Assembly: GCA_024640205.1 (NCBI GenBank)
Contig: JAHEFL010000087.1
Coordinates: forward strand, 1 to 6,837
Origin: Flavobacteriales bacterium
GTDB taxonomy: Bacteria; Bacteroidota; Bacteroidia; Flavobacteriales_F; PHOS-HE28
Reading direction: 5' to 3'
DNA: 6,837 nucleotides
In this document: one piece after another, positions 1 to 5,459 of the stretch
How the letters are laid out: every line of letters starts with the position of its first letter
How positions within the stretch are numbered: the stretch's first letter is position 1
The notes under the pieces: model-generated
The model's database searches: none
Told to the model about the DNA's origin: nothing
Seen by the model: the letters and a program-made list of their open reading frames with translations, nothing else
Translations under genes and position numbers: made by a program

Positions 1-885
1 ACCCGTGTCCACATACCGGTGGGCTTCCACCACCTGCTCCAGGGGATACACCTTGTCCACCACGGCATCGTATTTCCCGGCCTCGAAGAACTTGCGCAGC
101 AATTCAAGGTATTCCTTCTTCTCACTGGCGATGTCCATGCTGGCCACCGAAAGGAACCTGCCGTCGTGCTTCATCAGTGGCTTGCACTCCTTGCTGCTCG
201 TCTTCCCCACGGCATCGAAAATGATGTCATAGCGATCCGACACCGTGCCAAGACCTCCCTGGTCGTACAGCACGACACGGTCCGCCCCGAGTTTCCGGGC
301 AAGGTCACTTCCCTTCGAACTGCAGACCGTGGTGACCGTGGCTCCGTTATGTTTGGCCACCTGCACCGCTGCTGAACCCACCGCACCGGTGGCGCCATAA
401 ACCATGACGTTCGGATGATCGAGCGCCGTTATCCCGCCTTTTCCCAGGAAGTAGATGGCGGTCTGGCCTCCGAAAGGCAGCGCGGCAGCCTCTTCAAAGG
501 AGGCATTGGCAGGCTTGGAGATGATGGCCTTATCCGCACGGATGCAGATGTACTGCGCATGGCTTCCCAATTTGGTACCGGTGGAACCGAAGACCTCCTG
601 CCCGACGGTGAACTGCGCCACGGAACTCCCGACCGCCTCCACCACGCCCGCGAACGCGCTCCCCAGGATGGGCTGTCTGGGCTTGGAGAAGCCAAAGAGT
701 ACCTGCATCACGAACTTCATGAAACCCTGCACATCGAGCCCACGGACCCTGGCGTCCCCCGAATTCACAGCCGTGGCCATGACCTTCACCAACACTTCAT
801 TCTCCTTCGGCGTGGGTTTCGGGATATCCCTGATCTCCAATACCTCGGGTGGTCCATACTTCGGACAGATCACTGCTTTCATCAT
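1..885 (-). CDS. NAD(P)-dependent medium-chain dehydrogenase/quinone reductase-like protein, C-terminus cut by window edge
   Basis: The minus strand is open from the left edge to base 885 and encodes 295 residues starting MMKAVICPKYGPPEVLEI, the classic opening of the zinc-independent quinone reductase (zeta-crystallin-like) branch of the MDR superfamily. A GroES-like domain covers about residues 1-125. A Rossmann domain follows with the nucleotide-binding GATGAVG at 164-170. The segment VNSGDARVR (40-48) has no cysteine at the position of the catalytic zinc ligand of true alcohol dehydrogenases, which favours zinc-free NAD(P)H-dependent reduction of a quinone, enone or similar carbonyl. The substrate is unknown. 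The last visible part (KVYPLEQVVEAHRYVDTG) is the usual near-terminal motif, so I infer only about 15-25 residues are missing. Possible starts are 885, 882 (MKAVIC, the family norm) and 903 (adding MEQEQV, directly after a stop codon). It lies downstream of the FAD monooxygenase on the same strand, across 149 bases. Confidence 0.9.
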   Translation of the reverse strand, partial: MMKAVICPKYGPPEVLEIRDIPKPTPKENEVLVKVMATAVNSGDARVRGLDVQGFMKFVMQVLFGFSKPRQPILGSAFAGVVEAVGSSVAQFTVGQEVFGSTGTKLGSHAQYICIRADKAIISKPANASFEEAAALPFGGQTAIYFLGKGGITALDHPNVMVYGATGAVGSAAVQVAKHNGATVTTVCSSKGSDLARKLGADRVVLYDQGGLGTVSDRYDIIFDAVGKTSSKECKPLMKHDGRFLSVASMDIASEKKEYLELLRKFFEAGKYDAVVDKVYPLEQVVEAHRYVDTG

Positions 886-942
886 GACTTGCTCTTGTTC
901 CATTCACGGGCAATTCGCTTCGGCCCAAGGTACAGGTTGAGG

Positions 943-974
943 AAAAAAGAGCCTTGGCTGATGGCTTCCCAGCC
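943..974 (-). terminator. weak intrinsic-terminator-like element behind the FAD monooxygenase
   Basis: Read on the minus strand, a GGCTG/CAGCC stem (970-974 with 956-960, 9-base loop) is followed seven bases later by a run of six T (943-948). An alternative shorter stem, AGCC/GGCT, ends one base before the T run. It lies about 60 bases past the monooxygenase stop and before the dehydrogenase start, so it may partly separate the two genes. The stems are short and the T run is not flush with the longer one, so this is only a candidate. Confidence 0.3.
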
Positions 975-1000
975 GGGATGCGGTTCCCCGTCGATCCGAA

Positions 1001-1014
1001 GCATTCGTGAATGC
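1001..1014. repeat. perfect inverted repeat GCATTC-GT-GAATGC
   Basis: Bases 1001-1014 read GCATTC, two central bases, then GAATGC: a perfect 6-bp inverted repeat. It starts about 20 bases beyond the monooxygenase stop on the minus strand. As RNA it would fold as a 5-bp stem with a four-base loop and could protect the 3' end of the transcript. As DNA it could be a dimer-binding site. No T-tract follows, so it is not a terminator by itself. Confidence 0.35.
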
Positions 1015-1034
1015 AGTACCGGGAGGGAGAATGG

Positions 1035-2267
1035 TTATCCTTTCTCGTAGTTGAAATCCTCCGGGAACGTGACCGAGGCCTTCCACCAGGCTTTGGTCTC
1101 CTCCTCGCCAATATGGGCGAAGTCCGGTTGCTCCCAGATGAAGGCCTTCTCCATCTGCTCGCCCAAAGCCATCAGGCGCTTTCCGCTGGCGATCTGCTTG
1201 CTGCTCCACACATCCAGGGCCTCATCCGGATCATTGTGTTCACGCAGGCATTCGATCAGGTCCTTCACGTTGTGGTATCCCTTGAACACCCCTGAGCCGG
1301 TAAATGGCTGGATGACCATGCCCGCATCGCCGATCAGGCACATGTGGTCCTTGTGGTAATGGTCAAGGTCCAGGGTGTAGATCACCTGGATGTAGCTATC
1401 CCTGGTGCGGTTCACGATGTCCGCGTAGTGGGCGGGAGTATGCTCGGAAAGGAAGGCCTTCAGCTCAGCTTCCACGCCTTCGGCCATGGCGCCCGGCGGC
1501 AGCGTGCCGGATCGATGTTCACCGTTCTGGTCGGTCATGATGCGTTCCAGTTCCTTTTCCGAGAACGCGATGTAGGCGGCCCAGTTGATGACCCGTTCAC
1601 CCTTTTTCGTGGAGCCGTTCTCCCCGGGGATGAAGTAGACCACGTTGTGGCCGGGCTTGCCAGGGTAGGAGAGGCGAAGCACTTCATCCTTCAACGGACT
1701 TCCTCCCGGCAGTTCCGACTCCGGCAGCAGTCCACGCCACAGCACATAGCCCCTGTATCTCAACTCCTTTTCCGGGAACAGGATTCTGCGCCCGATGGAG
1801 CGGTAGCCATCCGCGAACAGCACGAGATCGAATTCATGCTGGTCTCCAGCCTTGGTGGTCAGCGTTACACTGCCATCCGCATTCTTCCCGGCCCCCGTGA
1901 TCTGCACCCCGGCATGGTAGCGCTCCGCCGGAATGTGACCGCGCAGCTGTCCCCACAACTCGTTCCATTGAAACACCTCCAGGTTCATGGGCATCGCCCA
2001 GGCCACGCTGCCGTACGGCTCGGAAGCTTCATTCCGGCCGATGAAAGGCATGGTGTTGATGTGCAAGGAGGCGAAGTCATCAGTGAGCAGACCTTCACCT
2101 TTCAGTTGTTCGATGAGGGTGGGCAGCGTGCCGATGCCACCGCCACGTCCCACCAAGGCTTTTCGGGAGCGTTCAAAAACGCTGACCTCATGACCCTCCT
2201 CCGCCAACAGGTAAGCGGCCGAACATCCTGCGATCGATCCTCCAACGATCCCTATTCTCATGGTCAT
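1035..2267 (-). CDS. FAD-dependent monooxygenase, PHBH-fold (group A), 2,6-dihydroxypyridine-3-monooxygenase-like
   Basis: This gene encodes 410 residues, a normal length for single-component flavin monooxygenases that use NAD(P)H and O2 to hydroxylate an aromatic or conjugated substrate. The dinucleotide-binding motif is RIGIVGGSIAG (4-14), with Ser replacing the middle glycine of GxGxxG, as I recall for dihydroxypyridine-hydroxylase-like members. It is followed by the ribose-binding acidic residue in VFERS (E32). The DG motif that contacts FAD and NAD(P)H is FADGYRSIGR (D153, G154). The GD motif that binds the FAD pyrophosphate is LIGDAG (G313, D314), followed by QPFTGSGVFKGYHN. The common GDAAH histidine is absent (GDAGM). 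YRGYVLWRG (171-179) resembles the start of the substrate domain. No signal peptide or membrane helix is seen, so it is probably cytoplasmic. The start at 2267 has an alternative ATG two codons in (2261). The substrate cannot be read from sequence. It is divergent from the beta-barrel gene. Confidence 0.92.
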   Translation of the reverse strand: MTMRIGIVGGSIAGCSAAYLLAEEGHEVSVFERSRKALVGRGGGIGTLPTLIEQLKGEGLLTDDFASLHINTMPFIGRNEASEPYGSVAWAMPMNLEVFQWNELWGQLRGHIPAERYHAGVQITGAGKNADGSVTLTTKAGDQHEFDLVLFADGYRSIGRRILFPEKELRYRGYVLWRGLLPESELPGGSPLKDEVLRLSYPGKPGHNVVYFIPGENGSTKKGERVINWAAYIAFSEKELERIMTDQNGEHRSGTLPPGAMAEGVEAELKAFLSEHTPAHYADIVNRTRDSYIQVIYTLDLDHYHKDHMCLIGDAGMVIQPFTGSGVFKGYHNVKDLIECLREHNDPDEALDVWSSKQIASGKRLMALGEQMEKAFIWEQPDFAHIGEEETKAWWKASVTFPEDFNYEKG

Positions 2268-2361
2268 GGGCTATTGAACATGACTACAAGATGCATGATC
2301 CATAGTTACTGTTCCGGATGGATCAACCTTGAAGGCTTTTGCTCGGCCTTGAATTTCGTGA

Positions 2362-2376
2362 ACGATCGGGGATCGT
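2362..2376. repeat. palindromic site ACGATC-GGG-GATCGT in a divergent intergenic region
   Basis: A perfect 6-bp inverted repeat with a three-base centre lies in the 166-base gap between the divergent monooxygenase and beta-barrel genes. An overlapping GGGGA/TCCCC repeat covers 2368-2380. The position suits an operator acting on either promoter, but no regulator gene is visible nearby. Part of it (2367-2378) recurs inverted at 5343-5354, upstream of ffh. Confidence 0.35.
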
Positions 2377-2405
2377 CCCCAGGCACACGGACCGGGCCGG
2401 TGATG

Positions 2406-2413
2406 TACCTTTC
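2406..2413 (+). promoter_or_regulatory. candidate Bacteroidota -7 element (TACCTTTC) for the beta-barrel gene
   Basis: TACCTTTC matches the Bacteroidota primary-sigma consensus TAnnTTTG at all but the last position, and is followed by GC-rich sequence. It ends 20 bases before the ATG at 2434, the same distance as the candidate element upstream of ffh. No TTG is seen 17-23 bases further upstream, so the -33 half is missing and the call is tentative. Confidence 0.35.
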
Positions 2414-2433
2414 GCGCACCGAACAAAAGCACC

Positions 2434-2997
2434 ATGAACCAGCTTACGCTACCCCTTCTCGCCACCGCGATATTGACCAGCACCGTGTTGTTCGCACAGG
2501 ATGACGAAAAAGAACATCATCATCACAATTACTTCCGTGCCGGCTACCAGATGACCGACCTGGTGGGCGATGTGGCGTATGACATCCGCCCTGGATTCTA
2601 TGCGGGGTACAATCACACCATCGTGAAGGCCCCCTTGATCGGGGTAAGCGTCGGCGCGGAATACAACACCGGTGGCGCGCGCCTGGACGACTTCGATATC
2701 GAGATCGCCACGAGCTACGTGGGGGTGCCGGCGAACGCACGGCTGAAGCTGGGTCCCGTGTATGTGGATGCCGGATTCGACGCAGCGTTCCTGATCGGCG
2801 ACAAGCTAACGGTGGACGGGAACGAGGTGGAGGGGGACAACGACCTGGAGACCTTTGACCTGCTGGGCCATGCCGGTGTGGGCGTGAAGTTCCTTTTCCT
2901 CGGCTTGGAGGCGCGCTACCGGTATGGCTTTACCGAAGTGACCGAAGGTTACCGCAACACCGGTATCCAGATCGGCGCGGTACTGTTCCTACCCTAG
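2434..2997 (+). CDS. small outer-membrane beta-barrel protein (PorT/OMP_b-brl-like) with N-terminal His4 cluster
   Basis: This gene encodes 187 residues. Residues 1-21 form a Sec signal peptide with a long hydrophobic core (LTLPLLATAILTSTVLFA) and a likely cut before Gln22. The mature protein begins with a charged segment ending in four histidines (28-31). It then shows alternating aromatic/small strand patterns such as YFRAGYQM, GFYAGYNH and IGVSVGAEYNTGG. The block YVGVPANARLKLGPVYVDAGFDAAFLIG (about 95-122) matches the middle of the Bacteroidota OMP_b-brl family (the xIPLLLKxKxG...YxxAG pattern). GLEARYRYGFTEV (about 156-168) matches the typical penultimate strands. The size suits an eight-stranded barrel. 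Its cargo or role is unknown, and a structural role or metal contact is only inference. There is no Shine-Dalgarno sequence before the ATG. It runs tail to tail into the pirin gene with 8 bases between stops and no room for a separate terminator. Confidence 0.82.
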   Translation: MNQLTLPLLATAILTSTVLFAQDDEKEHHHHNYFRAGYQMTDLVGDVAYDIRPGFYAGYNHTIVKAPLIGVSVGAEYNTGGARLDDFDIEIATSYVGVPANARLKLGPVYVDAGFDAAFLIGDKLTVDGNEVEGDNDLETFDLLGHAGVGVKFLFLGLEARYRYGFTEVTEGYRNTGIQIGAVLFLP

Positions 2998-3005
2998 TTT
3001 CCGGC

Positions 3006-3983
3006 CTAGTCCGCCAGGAAGCCGAATTTCCCGGCCTTGTAGTCGTTGATGGCCTCGCGGATCTCCGCGTCGGTGTTCATCACGAAGGGACCGTAGCTCA
3101 CGTAGGGCTCGTTCAGCGGCTCGCCGCTGAGCACCAGCAGCAGGCTCTTGCGCGCGGCTGTGATGCGGATGGTGCCGCTCTCATTGCGCAGCTGCACGTA
3201 GTGGTTCTCCGGTGCGGCCACGCCGTTCACGGTGATGGAGCCGTCCACCACCAGGATGCCCGAGTTGTAGTGTGCGGGCAACTCGAAGCCCACATCGGCA
3301 CCGCCGTTCAGGTGCATGTCGTACATGTGGATGGGGGAGTAGGCGCTCGCGATGCCCTTCACCCCTTGGTAGTCGCCGGCTACGACGTATACCGTGCCAC
3401 CTCCATGGGGCAGCACCACCTTGGGCTTCTTCGCGTGCTGGATGCTCTGGTATTTGGCAGGCACCATCTTGTGCTTGCGCGGCAGGTTGATCCATAGCTG
3501 CAGCATCTCAAAGGCGCCGCCCGTGCGATTGAAGGTCTGCTCGTGGTATTCCTTGTGCAGCACACCACCACCGGCCGTCATCCACTGGATATCCCCTGGA
3601 TGGATGATACCATGATTCCCCTTGCTGTCGTGGTGCTCCACGGCTCCTTTATAGGCGAAGGTGATGGTCTCGATGCCCCGGTGCGGGTGTACGCCCACCC
3701 CCTGGCTGATGTCGCTGGGCGGGAAGTTCACCTCCGCGTTGAAATCCAGCAGGAAGAAGGGGCTCATGCGCTCCTCGAATCCCTTCCCGTTGGGGAAGAA
3801 GTTCATCACCTTGAAGCCGTTGCCCACCATGTGCGTGTTGGTGGGAGAGAGCACGCCCTCCACACCGCGCTGACCGCTGGTGGAAAGGTTCTCGATGGCT
3901 TTGGCCGTGCTGGAGAAAAGGCCACCCACGGCAGCGAGCGCTGTGCCGAGGATACCGCGTTGTAGGAATTCCTTGCGTTCCAT
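3006..3983 (-). CDS. pirin-family bicupin protein with export-like N-terminus
   Basis: This gene encodes 325 residues. The N-terminal pirin cupin (about 45-165) carries the metal ligands of the family: HPHRG (H99, H101) and LHKE (H143, E145), matching the three His and one Glu that bind iron in human pirin and E. coli YhhW. A second cupin-like, pirin C-terminal domain (about 185-300) ends in LSGEPLNEPYVSYGPFVMNT, the usual pirin tail. Characterised homologues have quercetin dioxygenase activity or act as redox-sensing regulators; the role here is unknown. Unusually, the first 30 residues look like a secretion signal: R3-K4-E-F-L-Q resembles a twin-arginine motif with Lys for the second Arg, then a hydrophobic stretch (11-23) and an AKA site at 27-29. 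This suggests periplasmic or membrane-anchored placement, not proven. The ATG at 3983 retains this segment. A TATCTTCA sequence (4008-4015, minus) is a poor -7 candidate upstream. Confidence 0.95.
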   Translation of the reverse strand: MERKEFLQRGILGTALAAVGGLFSSTAKAIENLSTSGQRGVEGVLSPTNTHMVGNGFKVMNFFPNGKGFEERMSPFFLLDFNAEVNFPPSDISQGVGVHPHRGIETITFAYKGAVEHHDSKGNHGIIHPGDIQWMTAGGGVLHKEYHEQTFNRTGGAFEMLQLWINLPRKHKMVPAKYQSIQHAKKPKVVLPHGGGTVYVVAGDYQGVKGIASAYSPIHMYDMHLNGGADVGFELPAHYNSGILVVDGSITVNGVAAPENHYVQLRNESGTIRITAARKSLLLVLSGEPLNEPYVSYGPFVMNTDAEIREAINDYKAGKFGFLAD

Positions 3984-4091
3984 GTGCTGCTGTTCAATTG
4001 GATCCCATGAAGATAAACAGCCGCGGCCGGGTCTGGTTCATCACACCGTGCCCCTCAGCGCCTGTCGGCGCTTCGTTTTGAAGAGAGGGAA

Positions 4092-4179
4092 CCACGGATG
4101 ACACGGAGGAACACGGATAATGGACCGATTCATACCAAGCCCTGGATAGCTATCCGTATGTATCCGTATTCATCTGCGG
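4092..4179. repeat. imperfect inverted repeat of ACGGAT-type units, possible dispersed intergenic repeat
   Basis: The left arm (4092-4119) contains three near-copies of one unit with a 9-10 base period: ACGGATGAC, ACGGAGGAAC, ACGGATAATG (from 4094, 4103 and 4113). The right arm (4151-4179) is its approximate reverse complement and contains two tandem decamers, TATCCGTATG and TATCCGTATT (4151-4170). Aligned with one gap, about three quarters of positions match. Between the arms lies a loop of about 31 bases, and the perfect palindrome GGATAGCTATCC (4144-4155) overlaps the inner edge of the right arm. Sequences of the type CACGGATGAACACGGAT are, as I recall, common as dispersed intergenic repeats in Bacteroidota and other phyla. 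Copy number in this genome cannot be seen here. Confidence 0.6.
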
Positions 4180-4213
4180 CAATATGGCTTTCGTCCTGTA
4201 AAGTGCGGCGCAC

Positions 4214-4235
4214 AAAACCGAATTTCATGTTCGGT
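4214..4235 (-). terminator. candidate intrinsic terminator for the T9SS secreted protein
   Basis: On the minus strand ACCGAA, a seven-base loop, then TTCGGT form a perfect 6-bp stem (4230-4235 with 4217-4222) followed directly by TTT (4214-4216). It lies about 65 bases beyond the stop of the secreted protein. The stem is only half GC and the T run is short, so termination may be weak. Confidence 0.35.
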
Positions 4236-4250
4236 ATTCCAGCAGCATGG

Positions 4251-4282
4251 GGCCGATGCCCGTGCGCGAGGGTGTATCGGTC
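4251..4282. other. hairpin just downstream of the T9SS protein stop
   Basis: CCGAT (4253-4257) pairs with ATCGG (4276-4280), extended outward by a G-T and a G-C pair. CCC (4259-4261) pairs with GGG (4270-4272) across an eight-base loop, with an uneven internal bulge. It sits 17 bases past the minus-strand stop. No T-tract follows, so it is more likely a 3'-end stabilising structure than a terminator, if it matters at all. Confidence 0.25.
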
Positions 4283-4298
4283 GTTGACCACCTCCCGC

Positions 4299-5270
4299 TC
4301 ACTCCGCCAAGTAGAACCGCTGCTGCATTCCGTACTCCTCGAGCCACACCACATAGATACCAGCGTTCGCAAAGCGCAGGTCCACCCTGGTCCGTGAACC
4401 ACCTGCTTGCGCGCGAGCGATGACCTTGCCAGCAAGGTCCAGTATGATCATCCTGCCGAGCGGAGCGTCATTCGGCCCCATCACCTGGAGCACTCCATCG
4501 CGCACCACCAATTGCAGTTCCGGCCCGGGTTGTTCCACTAGGCCGTTGGTGTTATCCGCACAGGGCCCGAAGAAGGAGAAGGGCAATTCGTTCACCGCGC
4601 CGGGAGTGAATACGACCGCGATGCTGTTCTGCACGAGGTAGTCGCGCCGCAGGCCATATTCCAGTTGGGCCTCATCAGGGACATCGCCGGCCAGGGTAAG
4701 CACATACTCCCCAGGTGGAAGGCATGAACTGTCGATGGCGAACGCAAAGCCCGCCGTATCGATGAACAGGACCCCTTCTCCGACCACCATGTTATCCGCA
4801 TCTGAAATGGTCCATTCCATCGTGATCTCGCCACTGTTACCATGGTCCCATACATAGGGCTGCAGACCCACGCAAGGCGGGGGTGGGCAGAGCTCCACCT
4901 GCTTCAAGGGAAGGCTGCAGGTCTCGTTCCCGTCCATGGTCACATAGTGAAGCACGAGCGTCCCTGTGAAAGGTGATGCAGGTAGCATGGCCCCATCAAT
5001 CATTTCCAGGTTGTGTCGCTGTGACCCTTGGCTGACCCCGAACCAATAGGTCGTCTCTTGCGCAAGCGACGCTCCATCCTCGTCCAGCAATTCAAAAGCA
5101 GGGCTGTTGAATCCGAATGCTCCGCTGTTCATCACATCCACCTCGAAAGCGTTCAGGTCGAACGCGGCGTAATACACGTTCTCGATGGTGAGCAGGGAAC
5201 AGTCGGCCTGCCCCAAGGCAGCACCCGATAAAAGAAGGCCAAGGAGGGCAGTAGCGCCTTTCCTGGTCAT
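4299..5270 (-). CDS. secreted protein of unknown function with type IX secretion C-terminal sorting domain
   Basis: From the ATG at 5270 this is 323 residues. MTRKGATALLGLLLSGAALG (1-20) is a Sec signal peptide, likely cut before Gln21. The last 75 residues form a type-A T9SS sorting domain: ELQLVVRDGVLQV, then LGRMIILDLAGKVIARAQ (the VYDLxGR-like core), then VDLRFANAGIYVVWLEEYGMQQRFYL (the GxYxVxV-like strand and end). In other Por-secreted proteins such a domain directs export through the outer membrane and surface attachment. The body (about 21-250) matches no family I recognise. It appears beta-rich, and has six cysteines (24, 118, 128, 133, 183, 237) including a CPPPPC motif at 128-133, compatible with disulfides outside the cytoplasm. 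An in-frame ATG at 5306 adds 12 residues, but the promoter at 5311-5341 would start transcription near it, so 5270 is preferred. It is transcribed divergently from ffh. Confidence 0.85.
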   Translation of the reverse strand: MTRKGATALLGLLLSGAALGQADCSLLTIENVYYAAFDLNAFEVDVMNSGAFGFNSPAFELLDEDGASLAQETTYWFGVSQGSQRHNLEMIDGAMLPASPFTGTLVLHYVTMDGNETCSLPLKQVELCPPPPCVGLQPYVWDHGNSGEITMEWTISDADNMVVGEGVLFIDTAGFAFAIDSSCLPPGEYVLTLAGDVPDEAQLEYGLRRDYLVQNSIAVVFTPGAVNELPFSFFGPCADNTNGLVEQPGPELQLVVRDGVLQVMGPNDAPLGRMIILDLAGKVIARAQAGGSRTRVDLRFANAGIYVVWLEEYGMQQRFYLAE

Positions 5271-5310
5271 GGGCTTGGATGGGTTAGGCTCGGCGCTGTG
5301 CGGCATGGCT

Positions 5311-5341
5311 CAAAGGTCCGGTTCATTCCCCGGAGCACCAA
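5311..5341 (-). promoter_or_regulatory. Bacteroidota-type promoter for the T9SS secreted protein
   Basis: On the minus strand TTG (5339-5341) is followed after exactly 20 bases by GACCTTTG (5311-5318). This matches the Bacteroidota arrangement TTG-N17-23-TAnnTTTG with one mismatch in the -7 box. Transcription would be expected to begin around 5303-5307. This leaves a leader of roughly 35 bases before the ATG at 5270 and argues against translation from the ATG at 5306. Confidence 0.5.
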
Positions 5342-5342
5342 T

Positions 5343-5354
5343 GGACGATCCCCG
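5343..5354. repeat. 12-base motif GGACGATCCCCG shared with the monooxygenase/beta-barrel intergenic region
   Basis: This 12-mer is the exact reverse complement of bases 2367-2378. Both copies lie in gaps between divergent genes. Here it sits next to the -33 element of the secreted protein's promoter and about 105 bases upstream of ffh. It could be a shared regulator site or coincidence in GC-rich DNA. Confidence 0.3.
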
Positions 5355-5431
5355 GGCCTTACAGGACATATCCCGGACGCCATGCCAGCACCGACCTCCC
5401 GCTCTTTACCGAAGAACCTGACCGGGGCCGC

Positions 5432-5439
5432 TAACTTCG
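5432..5439 (+). promoter_or_regulatory. candidate -7 element (TAACTTCG) for ffh
   Basis: TAACTTCG differs from TAnnTTTG at one position and is followed by a GC-rich start-site-like stretch. It ends 20 bases before the ffh ATG, the same spacing as the candidate element of the beta-barrel gene. The -33 half is poor: only TTTA at 5405-5408, 23 bases upstream. Confidence 0.4.
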
Positions 5440-5459
5440 CGGTCCTTTCATTCCGGAAT

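Larger units (their letters stand above)
3984..4298. other. gene-free stretch between pirin and the T9SS protein
   Basis: No reading frame in this 315-base stretch has recognisable protein features. It holds the 5' leader of the pirin gene (right of 3983), the ACGGAT-type inverted repeat at 4092-4179, a small minus-strand hairpin with T run at 4214-4235 and a second hairpin at 4251-4282. Short frames crossing it on both strands translate the repeat and look like chance. Confidence 0.6.

Noticed and set aside
925..932. Minus-strand TACCTTGG as a promoter for the dehydrogenase
   Set aside because: One mismatch to TAnnTTTG, but no TTG at a suitable distance upstream; left out as a feature although the position is plausible.
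415..1050. Long plus-strand frame of 211 codons
   Set aside because: It lies antisense to the dehydrogenase, whose minus-strand translation shows clear MDR motifs; the plus frame is low-complexity and matches nothing.
2301..2326. Minus-strand TTG-N15-TAACTATG as the monooxygenase promoter
   Set aside because: The -7 box has one mismatch, but the 15-base spacer is shorter than the usual 17-23, so support is too thin.
2271..2483. Minus-strand 70-codon frame in the divergent gap
   Set aside because: It overlaps the start and signal peptide of the beta-barrel gene on the other strand, has no recognisable features, and would fill the space needed for promoters.
1344..2504. Plus-strand frame of 386 codons antisense to the monooxygenase
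   Set aside because: The minus strand carries FAD-binding motifs in the correct order. The plus frame has no domain, runs across the divergent promoter region and into the beta-barrel gene, and is a mirror effect of GC-rich codons.
4130..4435. Minus-strand 101-codon frame beside the T9SS gene
   Set aside because: Its first half overlaps the sorting domain in another frame and its end translates the ACGGAT repeat; there is no coherent protein signal.
5298..5459. N-terminal extension of Ffh by 54 residues
   Set aside because: Ffh proteins begin at the conserved MFDNL segment. The extension is basic and proline-rich, overlaps the promoter of the divergent gene and looks like untranslated DNA.
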